Assembly: GCA_964035545.1 (NCBI GenBank)
Contig: OZ037767.1
Location: forward strand, 18,070,281 to 18,134,280
Source of the DNA: Bugula neritina
Taxonomy: Eukaryota; Bryozoa; Gymnolaemata; Cheilostomatida; Bugulidae
Reading direction: 5' to 3'
DNA length: 64,000 bases
Shown: positions 14,496 to 28,368 of the stretch, in pieces
How positions within the stretch are numbered: the first letter of the stretch is position 1
How the letters are laid out: each line of letters starts with the position of its first letter
Program-made: the position numbers and the translations under genes
The notes under the pieces: model-generated
Told to the model about the DNA's origin: nothing
What the model saw: the letters and a program-made list of their open reading frames with translations, nothing else
Databases searched by the model: none

Positions 14496-17065
14496 ATTGA
14501 AGTATACTGCAACACACCGAAACATACGGCAACATTATGAAATATGCTGTAGCATACTGAAATACACTGCAACACACTGAAGTATACTGCAACATACTGA
14601 AATATACTGCAACACACTTCAACTTACGGAAATACACTGTAACATACTGAAATACACTGCAGAATACTACAACATACTGAAATACACTGTAACATGTTGA
14701 AATACACTGCGACACATTGAAATATACTGCAACATACTGAAATATATGGTAAACTACTGAAAAATGCTGTGACACATAGAAAAATACTGCAATATACTGA
14801 AATATACTGTAACACACTGAAATATACTGCGACATACTGAAAAACACTGTAACATACTGAAACATACTGCAACATCCTGAAATACATCGCAACATACTAC
14901 AACATATTGAAATACTCTGCAACACAGTGAAATATACTGCAACATACCTAAATATATGGTAACATACTGAAATATACTGTAACATACTGAAATATACTGC
15001 AAGATACTGCAACATACTGAAATGCACTTTAACATACTGAAATACACTGCAACATACTGCAACATACTGCAACATACTGAATTACAGTGTAACATATTGA
15101 AACACACTGCAATACATTGAAATATACTGCAACAGACTGAAACATACGGCAACATACTCAAATATACTGCAACACATTGAAGTATACTGCAACATACTGC
15201 AATATACTGAAATATAATGCAAGATACTGCAACATACTGAAATACACTGTGACATACTGAGATACACTGCAACCTACCGCAACATACTGAAATACGCTGT
15301 AACTTATTGAAATACACTGCAACACATTAAAATATACTGCAACACACCGAAACATACGGCAACATACTGAAATATGATGTAGCATACTGAAATACACTGC
15401 AACACACTGAAGTATACTGTAATATACAGAAATGTACTGTAACAAACTGAAACATACGTCAACATACTGAAATACGCTGTAACATATTGAGACAAACTGC
15501 AACACATTGAAATATACTGGAACTCACTGAAATATAGTGTAATCAACGGAAATGTACTGTAACATACTGAAACATACTGAAACATACTGAAACATACTAA
15601 AATATACTGGAGCATACCGAAACGTACTGCAACATACTGAAATATACTGCTAGATACTGCAACATACTGAAATACACTGTAACATACTGAAATACACTGC
15701 AACATACTGCAACATACTACAACATACTGCAACATACTGCAACATACTGAATTACAGTGTAACATATTGAAATACACTGCAACAAATTGGAGTATACTGC
15801 AACACACTGAAGTTTACTGTAATATACAGAAATGTACTGTAACAAACTGAAACATACGTCAACATACTGAAATACACTGCCACATACTGAAATATACTGC
15901 AACATACTGAAATTTACTGCAACATACTGAAACACACTGCTACATACTGAAATACACTGCAACATACTGACTTATACTGACATACACTGGAACATATTGA
16001 AATACACTGCAACAAATTGAAGTATACTGCAACACACTGAAATATGCTGTAACATATTGAAATACACTGCAACACATTGAAATATACTGTTACTTACTGA
16101 AATATAGTGTAATCAACGGAAATGTACTGTAACATGCTGAAACATACTGAAACATACTAAAATATACTGGAGCATACCGAAACGTACCGCAACATACTGA
16201 AATATACTGCGAGATACTGCAACATACTGAAATACACTGTAACATACTGAAATACACTGCAACATACTGCAACATACTACAACATACTGCAACATACTGC
16301 AACATACTGAATTACAGTGTAACATATTGAAATACACTGCAATACATTGAAATATACTGCAACACACTGAAACATACTGCAACATACGGAAATATACTGC
16401 AACATATCAAAGTGTATCGTAATATACGGACATGTACTGTAACATACTGAAACATACTGAAACATACTAAAATATACTGGAACATACCGGAACATACTGC
16501 AAAATAATGAAACATACTGTACCACACTGAAATATACGGCAAAATACTGAAATACACTGCAACATACTGCATTATACTGACATACACTGGAACATATTGA
16601 AATACACTGCAACAAATTGAAGTATACTGCAATACACTGAAACATACGGCAATATACTCAAATATACTGCAACACATTAAAATATACTGCAACGTACTGA
16701 AATATGATGCAAGATACTGCAACATACTGAAATACACTGTGACATACTGAGATACACAGCAACATTCTGCAACATACTGAAATACACTGTAACATATTGA
16801 AAGACACTGCAACACATTGAAATATACTGCAACACACCGAAACGTACGGCAACATATTGAAATATGCTGTAGCATACTGAAATACACTGCAACACACTGA
16901 AGTATACTGTAATATACATAAATGTACTGTAACAAACTGAAATATACTGCAACATACTGAAATATACTGCAACACACTGCAACTTACTGAAATACACTGT
17001 AACATACTAAAATACACTGCAAAATACTACAACATACTGAAATATACTGTAACACATAGAAAAAT

Positions 17066-17074
17066 ACTGCATAT
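17066..17074. repeat. Register-shifting landmark 2: 9-bp unit actgcatat (first of 8)
   Basis: A unit that elsewhere reads actgcaatat has lost one a, moving the register by -1. It is preceded by acatagaaaaat. Starts are 17066, 18929, 21653, 23516, 27405, 34234, 42582 and 50930. Each lies exactly 269 bp before a copy of the agcct landmark, so the two changes travel together in one ancestral segment. The other eight agcct copies lack this deletion. Confidence 0.9.
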
Positions 17075-18729
17075 ACTGCAATATACTGTAACACACTGAA
17101 ATATACTGCAACATACTGAAATACACTGTAACATACTGAAACATACTGCAACATACTGAAATACACTGCAACATACTACAACATTTTGAAATACACTGCA
17201 ACACATTGAAATATACTGCAACATACCTAAATATACGGTAATATACTGAAATATACTGTAACATACTGAAATATACTGCAAGATACTGCAACATACTGAA
17301 ATGCACTTTAACATACTGAAATACACTGCAACATACTGACTTATAGCCTCCTGACATACACTGGAACAACTTAAAATACACTGCAACAAATTGAAGTATA
17401 CTGCAACACACTGAAGTATACTGTAATATACAGAAATGTACTGTAACAAACTGAAACATACGTCAACATACTGAAAGACACTGCCACATACTGAAATATA
17501 CTGCAACAAACTGAAATATACTGGAACATACTAAAATACACTGCTACATACTGAAATACACTGTAACATATTGAAATACACTGCAACACATTGAAATATA
17601 CTGCAACACACCGAAACATACAGCAACATACTGAAATACATTGCTACATACTGAAATTTACTGCAACATACTGCAACATACTGAAATACACTGCTACATA
17701 CTGAAATTTACTGCAACATACTGCAACATACTGAAATACACTGTAATATACTGAGTTACACTGCAACATACTGCAACATACTGAAATACGCTGTAACATA
17801 TTGAAACACACTGCAACACATTGAAATATACTGTAAGTCACTGAAATATAGTGTAATAAACGGAAATATACTGTGACATACTGGAATATACTGTAACACA
17901 ATGAAATATACTTCAACATACTGAAATACGCTGTAACATACTGAAATATACTGCAACCTACAGCAACATACTGAAATATACTGTAACTAACTGAAATATA
18001 TGGTAAACTACTGAAATATACTGTAACACATTGAAAAATACTGCAACACATTGAAATATACTGCAACAGACCGAAACATACGGCAACATACTGAAATATG
18101 ATGTAGCATACTGAAATATACTGCAACACACTGAAGTATACTGTAATATACACAAATGTACTGTAACAAACTGAAACATACGTCAACATACTGAAATGTA
18201 CTGCACCATACTGAAATACACTGTAATATACTGAATTACACTGCGACATACTGCAACATACTGAAATACGCTGTAACATATTGAAATACACTGCAACACA
18301 TTGAAATATACCGTAACTCACTAAAATATAGTGTTATCAACGGAAATGTACTGTAACATACTGAAACATACTGAAACATACTAAAAGATACTGGAGCATA
18401 CCGAAACGTACTGCAACGTCCTGAAATATACTGCGAGATACTGCAACATACTGAAATACACTGTCACATACTGAAATACACTGCAACATACTGCAACATA
18501 CTGCAACATACTGAATTACAGTGTAACATATTGAAACACACTGCAATACATTGAAATATACTGCAACACACTGAAACATACTGCGACATACTGAAATATA
18601 CTGCAACATATCGAACTGTATCGTAATATTTGGACATGTACTGTAACATACTGAAACATACCGAAACATACTAAATTATACTGGAACATATCGGAACATA
18701 CTGCTACATAATGAAATATACTGTACCAA

Positions 18730-18738
18730 ACTGAAATA
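18730..18738. repeat. Register-shifting landmark 3: 9-bp unit actgaaata (first of 3)
   Basis: The usual actgaaatat acggcaaaat has lost one t and reads actgaaata acggcaaaat, a -1 shift. Starts are 18730, 23317 and 25180. The first two are 4587 bp apart, the period of the unit that contains them. The third lies in the mosaic block. Confidence 0.88.
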
Positions 18739-18908
18739 ACGGCAAAATACTGGAATATACTGTAACACACTGAAATATACTGCAACATATTGAAATACAC
18801 TGTAACATAATGAAATATACTGCAACATACTGCAATATACTGCAACATACTGAAATACACTGTAACATACTGAAATACACTGCAACATACTACAACATAG
18901 TGAAATAC

Positions 18909-20014
18909 ACTGTAACACATAGAAAAATACTGCATATACTGCAATATACTGTAACACACTGAAATATACTGCAACATACTGAAATACACTCTAACATACT
19001 GAAACATACTGCAACATACTGAAATACACTGCAACATACTACAACATTTTGAAATACACTGCAACACATTGAAATATACTGCAACATACATAAATATACG
19101 GTAATATACTGAAATATACTGTAACATACTGAAATATACTGCAAGATACTGCAACATACTGAAATGCACTTTAACATACTGAAATACACTGCAACATACT
19201 GACTTATAGCCTACTGACATACACTGGAACAACTTAAAATACACTGCAACAAATTGAAGTATACTGCAACACACTGAAGTATACTGTAATATACAGAAAT
19301 GTACTGTAACAAACTGAAACATACGTCAACATACTGAAAGACACTGCCACATACTGAAATATACTGCAACAAACTGAAATATACTGGAACATACTAAAAT
19401 ACACTGCTACATACTGAAATACACTGTAACATATTGAAATACACTGCAACACATTGAAATATACTGCAACACACCGAAACATAAGGCAACATACTGAAAT
19501 ACATTGCTACATACTGAAATTTACTGCAACATACTGCAACATACTGAAATACACTGCTACATACTGAAATTTACTGCAACATACTGCAACATACTGAAAT
19601 ACACTGTAATATACTGAGTTACACTGCAACATACTGCAACATACTGAAATACGCTGTAACATATTGAAACACACTGCAACACATTGAAATATACTGTAAC
19701 TCACTGAAATATAGTGTAATAAACGGAAATATACTGTGACATACTGGAATATACTGTAACACAATGAAATATACTTCAACATACTGAAATACGCTGTAAC
19801 ATACTGAAATATACTGCAACCTACAGCAACATACTGAAATATACTGTAACTAACTGAAATATATGGTAAACTACTGAAATATACTGTAACACATTGAAAA
19901 ATACTGCAACACATTGAAATATACTGCAACAGACCGAAACATACGGCAACATACTGAAATATGATGTAGCATACTGAAATACACTGCAACACACTGAAGT
20001 ATACTGTAATATAC
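18909..20014. repeat. 1863-bp subrepeat, second copy, truncated
   Basis: It matches 17046 onward for about 1.1 kb. Near 20014 the unit acacaaatgt expected from 18151 is replaced by acagaaatgt, and the order returns to that of 15.4 kb. The exchange that created this end also created the 4587-bp periodicity. The equivalent truncated copy in the next unit is 23496-24600. Confidence 0.75.
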
Positions 20015-23000
20015 AGAAATGTACTGTAACAAACTGAAACATACGTCAACATACTGAAATACGCTGTAACATATTGAGACAAACTGCAACACATTGAAAT
20101 ATACTGGAACTCACTGAAATATAGTGTAATCAACGGAAATGTACTGTAACATACTGAAACATACTGAAACATACTGAAACATACTAAAATATACTGGAGC
20201 ATACCGAAACGTACTGCAACATACTGAAATATACTGCTAGATACTGCAACATACTGAAATACACTGTAACATACTGAAATACACTGCAACATACTGCAAC
20301 ATACTACAACATACTGCAACATACTGCAACATACTGAATTACAGTGTAACATATTGAAATACACTGCAACAAATTGGAGTATACTGCAACACACTGAAGT
20401 TTACTGTAATATACAGAAATGTACTGTAACAAACTGAAACATGCGTCAACATACTGAAATACACTGCCACATACTGAAATATACTGCAACATACTGAAAT
20501 TTACTGCAACATACTGAAACACACTGCTACATACTGAAATACACTGCAACATACTGACTTATACTGACATACACTGGAACATATTGAAATACACTGCAAC
20601 AAATTGAAGTATACTGCAACACACTGAAATATGCTGTAACATATTGAAATACACTGCAACACATTGAAATATACTGTTACTTACTGAAATATAGTGTAAT
20701 CAACGGAAATGTACTGTAACATGCTGAAACATACTGAAACATACTAAAATATACTGGAGCATACCGAAACGTACTGCAACATACTGAAATATACTGCGAG
20801 ATACTGCAACATACTGAAATACACTGTAACATACTGAAATACACTGCAACATACTGCAACATACTACAACATACTGCAACATACTGCAACATACTGAATT
20901 ACAGTGTAACATATTGAAATACACTGCAATACATTGAAATATACTGCAACACACTGAAACATACTGCAACATACGGAAATATACTGCAACATATCAAAGT
21001 GTATCGTAATATACGGACATGTACTGTAACATACTGAAACATACTGAAACATACTAAAATATACTGGAACATACCGGAACATACTGCAAAATAATGAAAC
21101 ATACTGTACCACACTGAAATATACGGCAAAATACTGAAATACACTGCAACATACTGCATTATACTGACATACACTGGAACATATTGAAATACACTGCAAC
21201 AAATTGAAGTATACTGCAATACACTGAAACATACGGCAATATACTCAAATATACTGCAACACATTAAAATATACTGCAACGTACTGAAATATGATGCAAG
21301 ATACTGCAACATACTGAAATACACTGTGACATACTGAGATACACAGCAACATTCTGCAACATACTGAAATACACTGTAACATATTGAAAGACACTGCAAC
21401 ACATTGAAATATACTGCAACACACCGAAACGTACGGCAACATATTGAAATATGCTGTAGCATACTGAAATACACTGCAACACACTGAAGTATACTGTAAT
21501 ATACATAAATGTACTGTAACAAACTGAAATATACTGCAACATACTGAAATATACTGCAACACACTGCAACTTACTGAAATACACTGTAACATACTAAAAT
21601 ACACTGCAAAATACTACAACATACTGAAATATACTGTAACACATAGAAAAATACTGCATATACTGCAATATACTGTAACACACTGAAATATACTGCAACA
21701 TACTGAAATACACTGTAACATACTGAAACATACTGCAACATACTGAAATACACTGCAACATACTACAACATTTTGAATTACACTGCAACACATTGAAATA
21801 TACTGCAACATACCTAAATATACGGTAATATACTGAAATATACTGTAACATACTGAAATATACTGCAAGATACTGCAACATACTGAAATGCACTTTAACA
21901 TACTGAAATACACTGCAACATACTGACTTATAGCCTACTGACATACACTGGAACAACTTAAAATACACTGCAACAAATTGAAGTATACTGCAACACACTG
22001 AAGTATACTGTAATATACAGAAATGTACTGTAACAAACTGAAACATACGTCAACATACTGAAAGACACTGCCACATACTGAAATATACTGCAACAAACTG
22101 AAATATACTGGAACATACTAAAATACACTGCTACATACTGAAATACACTGTAACATATTGAAATACACTGCAACACATTGAAATATACTGCAACACACCG
22201 AAACATACAGCAACATACTGAAATACATTGCTACATACTGAAATTTACTGCAACATACTGCAACATACTGAAATACACTGCTACATACTGAAATTTACTG
22301 CAACATACTGCAACATACTGAAATACACTGTAATATACTGAGTTACACTGCAACATACTGCAACATACTGAAATACGCTGTAACATATTGAAACACACTG
22401 CAACACATTGAAATATACTGTAAGTCACTGAAATATAGTGTAATAAACGGAAATATACTGTGACATACTGGAATATACTGTAACACAATGAAATATACTT
22501 CAACATACTGAAATACGCTGTAACATACTGAAATATACTGCAACCTACAGCAACATACTGAAATATACTGTAACTAACTGAAATATATGGTAAACTACTG
22601 AAATATACTGTAACACATTGAAAAATACTGCAACACATTGAAATATACTGCAACAGACCGAAACATACGGCAACATACTGAAATATGATGTAGCATACTG
22701 AAATATACTGCAACACACTGAAGTATACTGTAATATACACAAATGTACTGTAACAAACTGAAACATACGTCAACATACTGAAATGTACTGCACCATACTG
22801 AAATACACTGTAATATACTGAATTACACTGCGACATACTGCAACATACTGAAATACGCTGTAACATATTGAAATACACTGCAACACATTGAAATATACCG
22901 TAACTCACTAAAATATAGTGTTATCAACGGAAATGTACTGTAACATACTGAAACATACTGAAACATACTAAAAGATACTGGAGCATACCGAAACGTACTG

Positions 23001-24523
23001 CAACGTCCTGAAATATACTGCGAGATACTGCAACATACTGAAATACACTGTCACATACTGAAATACACTGCAACATACTGCAACATACTGCAACATACTG
23101 AATTACAGTGTAACATATTGAAACACACTGCAATACATTGAAATATACTGCAACACACTGAAACATACTGCGACATACTGAAATATACTGCAACATATCG
23201 AACTGTATCGTAATATACGGACATGTACTGTAACATACTGAAACATACCGAAACATACTAAATTATACTGGAACATATCGGAACATACTGCTACATAATG
23301 AAATATACTGTACCAAACTGAAATAACGGCAAAATACTGGAATATACTGTAACACACTGAAATATACTGCAACATATTGAAATACACTGTAACATAATGA
23401 AATATACTGCAACATACTGCAATATACTGCAACATACTGAAATACACTGTAACATACTGAAATACACTGCAACATACTACAACATAGTGAAATACACTGT
23501 AACACATAGAAAAATACTGCATATACTGCAATATACTGTAACACACTGAAATATACTGCAACATACTGAAATACACTGTAACATACTGAAACATACTGCA
23601 ACATACTGAAATACACTGCAACATACTACAACATTTTGAAATACACTGCAACACATTGAAATATACTGCAACATACCTAAATATACGGTAATATACTGAA
23701 ATATACTGTAACATACTGAAATATACTGCAAGATACTGCAACATACTGAAATGCACTTTAACATACTGAAATACACTGCAACATACTGACTTATAGCCTA
23801 CTGACATACACTGGAACAACTTAAAATACACTGCAACAAATTGAAGTATACTGCAACACACTGAAGTATACTGTAATATACAGAAATGTACTGTAACAAA
23901 CTGAAACATACGTCAACATACTGAAAGACACTGCCACATACTGAAATATACTGCAACAAACTGAAATATACTGGAACATACTAAAATACACTGCTACATA
24001 CTGAAATACACTGTAACATATTGAAATACACTGCAACACATTGAAATATACTGCAACACACCGAAACATACAGCAACATACTGAAATACATTGCTACATA
24101 CTGAAATTTACTGCAACATACTGCAACATACTGAAATACACTGCTACATACTGAAATTTACTGCAACATACTGCAACATACTGAAATACACTGTAATATA
24201 CTGAGTTACACTGCAACATACTGCAACATACTGAAATACGCTGTAACATATTGAAACACACTGCAACACATTGAAATATACTGTAACTCACTGAAATATA
24301 GTGTAATAAACGGAAATATACTGTGACATACTGGAATATACTGTAACACAATGAAATATACTTCAACATACTGAAATACGCTGTAACATACTGAAATATA
24401 CTGCAACCTACAGCAACATACTGAAATATACTGTAACTAACTGAAATATATGGTAAACTACTGAAATATACTGTAACACATTGAAAAATACTGCAACACA
24501 TTGAAATATACTGCAACAGACCG
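19937..24523. repeat. 4587-bp higher-order repeat, right copy
   Basis: This is the second copy, offset 4587. Landmark positions agree exactly: agcct at 21922 and 23785 against 17335 and 19198, and actgaaata at 23317 against 18730. Sequence continues in the same order for another ~80 bp past the end before switching. The differences I saw between copies are single substitutions, such as atttggacat near 18630 against atacggacat near 23217. Confidence 0.85.
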
Positions 24524-27500
24524 AAACATACGGCAACATACTGAAATATGATGTAGCATACTGAAATACACTGCAACACACTGAAGTATACTGTAATATA
24601 CACAAATGTACTGTAACAAACTGAAACATACGTCAGCATACTGAAATGTACTGCACCATACTGAAATACACTGTAATATACTGAATTACACTGCGACATA
24701 CTGCAACATACTGAAATACGCTGTAACATATTGAAATACACTGCAACACATTGAAATATACTGTTACTTACTGAAATATAGTGTAATCAACGGAAATGTA
24801 CTGTAACATGCTGAAACATACTGAAACATACTAAAATATACTGGAGCATACCGAAACGTACTGCAACATACTGAAATATACTGCGAGATACTGCAACATA
24901 CTGAAATACACTGCAACATACTGCAACATACTACAACATACTGCAACATACTGCAACATACTGAATTACAGTGTAACATATTGAAACACACTGCAATACA
25001 TTGAAATATACTGCAACACACTGAAACATACTGCAACATACGGAAATATACTGCAACATATCGAACTGTATCGTAATATACGGACATGTACTGTAACATA
25101 CTGAAACATACCGAAACATACTAAATTATACCGGAACATATCGGAACATACTGCTACATAATGAAATATACTGTACCAAACTGAAATAACGGCAAAATAC
25201 TGGAATATACTGTAACACACTGAAATATACTGCAACATATTGAAATACACTGTAACATAATGAAATATACTGCAACATACTGCAATATACTGCAACATAC
25301 TGAAATACACTGTAACATACTGAAATACACTGCAACATACTACAACATAGTGAAATACACTGCAACATACTGAAATATCCTGTGACACACTGAAAGAGAT
25401 TGCAACATACTGAAATACACTGTAACATACTGAAATACACTGCAACATACTGAAATATACTGCAAGATACTGCAACATACTGAAATGCACTTTAACATAC
25501 TGAAATACACTGCAACATACTGCAACATACTGCAACATACTGAATTACAGTGTAACATATTGAAACACACTGCAATACATTGAAATATACTGCAACACAC
25601 TGAAACATACGGCAACATACTCAAATATACTGCAACACATTGAAGTATACTGCAACATACTGCAATATACTGAAATATAATGCAAGATACTGCAACATAC
25701 TGAAATACACTGTGACATACTGAGATACACTGCAACCTACCGCAACATACTGAAATACGCTGTAACTTATTGAAATACACTGCAACACATTAAAATATAC
25801 TGCAACACACCGAAACATACTGCAACACACTGAAGTATACTGTAATATACAGAAATGTACTGTAACAAACTGAAACATACGTCAACATACTGAAATACGC
25901 TGTAACATATGGAGACACACTGCAACACATTGAAATATACTGGAACTCACTGAAATATAGTGTAATCAACGGAAATGTACTGTAACATACTGAAACATAC
26001 TGAAACATACTGAAACATACTAAAATATACTGGAGCATACCGAAACGTACTGCAACATACTGAAATATACTGCTAGATACTGCAACATACTGAAATACAC
26101 TGTAACATACTGAAATACACTGCAACATACTGCAACATACTACAACATACTGCAACATACTGCAACATACTGAATTACAGTGTAACATATTGAAATACAC
26201 TGCAACAAATTGGAGTATACTGCAACACACTGAAGTTTTCTGTAATATACAGAAATGTACTGTAACAAACTGAAACATACGTCAACATACTGAAATACAC
26301 TGCCACATACTGAAATATACTGCAACATACTGAAATTTACTGCAACATACTGAAACACGCTGCTACATACTGAAATACACTGCAACATACTGACTTATAC
26401 TGACATACACTGGAACATATTGAAATACACTGCAACAAATTGAAGTATACTGCAACACTCTGAAATATGCTGTAACATATTGAAATACACTGCAACACAT
26501 TGAAATATACTGTTACTTACTGAAATATAGTGTAATCAACGGAAATGTACTGTAACATGCTGAAACATACTGAAACATACTAAAATATACTGGAGCATAC
26601 CGAAACGTACTGCAACATACTGAAATATACTGCGAGATACTGCAACATACTGAAATACACTGCAACATACTGCAACATACTACAACATACTGCAACATAC
26701 TGCAACATACTGAATTACAGTGTAACATATTGAAACACACTGCAAAACACATATCAAAGTATATACGGACATGTACTGTAACATACTGAAACATACTGAA
26801 ACATACTAAAATATACTGGAACATACCGGAACATACTGCAAAATAATGAAACATACTGTACCACACTGAAATATACGGCAAAATACTGAAATACACTGCA
26901 ACATACTGCATTATACTGACATACACTGGAACATATTGAAATACACTGCAACAAATTGAAGTATACTGCAATACACTGAAACATACGGCAATATACTCAA
27001 ATATACTGCAACACATTAAAATATACTGCAACGTACTGAAATATGATGCAAGATACTGCAACATACTGAAATACACTGTGACATACTGAGATACACAGCA
27101 ACATTCTGCAACATACTGAAATACACTGTAACATATTGAAAGACACTGCAACACATTGAAATATACTGCAACACACCGAAACGTACGGCAACATATTGAA
27201 ATATGCTGTAGCATACTGAAATACACTGCAACACACTGAAGTATACTGTAATATACATAAATGTACTGTAACAAACTGAAATATACTGCAACATACTGAA
27301 ATATACTGCAACACACTGCAACTTACTGAAATACACTGTAACATACTAAAATACACTGCAAAATACTACAACATACTGAAATATACTGTAACACATAGAA
27401 AAATACTGCATATACTGCAATATACTGTAACACACTGAAATATACTGCAACATACTGAAATACACTGTAACATACTGAAACATACTGCAACACACTGAAA

Positions 27501-28368
27501 TACACTGCAACATACTACAACATTTTGAAATACACTGCAACACATTGAAATATACTGCAACATACCTAAATATACGGTAATATACTGAAATATACTGTAA
27601 CATACTGAAATATACTGCAAGATACTGCAACATACTGAAATGCACTTTAACATACTGAAATACACTGCAACATACTGACTTATAGCCTACTGACATACAC
27701 TGGAACAACTTAAAATACACTGCAACAAATTGAAGTATACTGCAACACACTGAAGTATACTGTAATATACAGAAATGTACTGTAACAAACTGAAACATAC
27801 GTCAACATACTGAAAGACACTGCCACATACTGAAATATACTGCAACAAACTGAAATATACTGGAACATACTAAAATACACTGCTACATACTGAAATACAC
27901 TGTAACATATTGAAATACACTGCAACACATTGAAATATACTGCAACACACCGAAACATACAGCAACATACTGAAATACATTGCTACATACTGAAATTTAC
28001 TGCAACATACTGCAACATACTGAAATACACTGCTACATACTGAAATTTACTGCAACATACTGCAACATACTGAAATACACTGTAATATACTGAGTTACAC
28101 TGCAACATACTGCAACATACTGAAATACGCTGTAACATATTGAAACACACTGCAACACATTGAAATATACTGCAACACACTGAAACAGACAGGAACATGC
28201 TGAAATATACAGCGACACATTGAAGTATACTGCAACATACTGCAATATACTGAAATATAATGCAAAATACTGCAACATACTGAAATACACTGTGACATAC
28301 TGAGATACACTGCAACATACTGCAACATACTGAAATACGCTGTAACTTATTGAAATACACTGCAACAT
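24524..28368. repeat. Mosaic block of rearranged HOR pieces
   Basis: No single offset explains this interval. About 24750-24960 resembles 20665 onward. About 25060-25440 resembles 23195-23475, including the third copy of landmark 3. About 25449-25815 matches 7721-8087 (offset 17728) and is then shortened. About 25936-28100 matches 20100-22300 at offset 5836, then 5752 after the compound deletion at 26.74 kb. Around 28160-28260 a distinct variant set begins (aacagacaggaac, then atacagcgacac), which recurs near 37722, 41074, 46069, 49422, 54357 and 60287. Pieces from both ends of the window meet here, so it marks a boundary between HOR families. Confidence 0.7.
26739..26770. repeat. Register-shifting landmark 5: unique compound deletion
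   Basis: Relative to the equivalent sequence near 20.9-21.0 kb, this place is 84 bp shorter: the offset to that block falls from 5836 to 5752. It includes loss of gtatcgta between caaagt and atatacgg, and a larger loss just before it. It is the only out-of-register change in the window that I found only once, so it is probably recent or an assembly error. Confidence 0.75.

Larger units (their letters stand above)
12471..16935. repeat. 5.2-kb higher-order repeat, copy C, shortened and rearranged
   Basis: This copy begins like bases 1 and 5201 (offset 7270 to copy B). At 14401-14495 a foreign tract replaces 100 bp, and the offset drops to 7265. At about 15526 it follows the unduplicated order, so it lacks the 2060-bp duplication of copy B (offset 5205 from there on). 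Near 16801 it leaves the copy B order and jumps to sequence equivalent to about 12370. It reaches the repeat start again at 16936, so it is about 4465 bp long instead of 5200. Confidence 0.8.
17046..18908. repeat. 1863-bp subrepeat, first copy
   Basis: It begins at actgtaacacatag and repeats at 18909 with offset 1863. It contains the actgcatat and agcct landmarks and a distinctive pair of units, actgctacat actgaaattt, in tandem near 17641-17710. In the second 4587-bp unit the equivalent interval is 21633-23495. Confidence 0.82.
15350..19936. repeat. 4587-bp higher-order repeat, left copy
   Basis: From about 15350 every distinctive unit recurs 4587 bp to the right. The left edge is visible because matches become poor before aacatacggc at 15351. 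The unit starts in material of the 5.2-kb HOR and passes through the end of copy C. It then enters a 1863-bp repeat that carries landmarks 1, 2 and 3. It overlaps copy C in my annotation because the same bases belong to both repeat descriptions. Confidence 0.85.
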
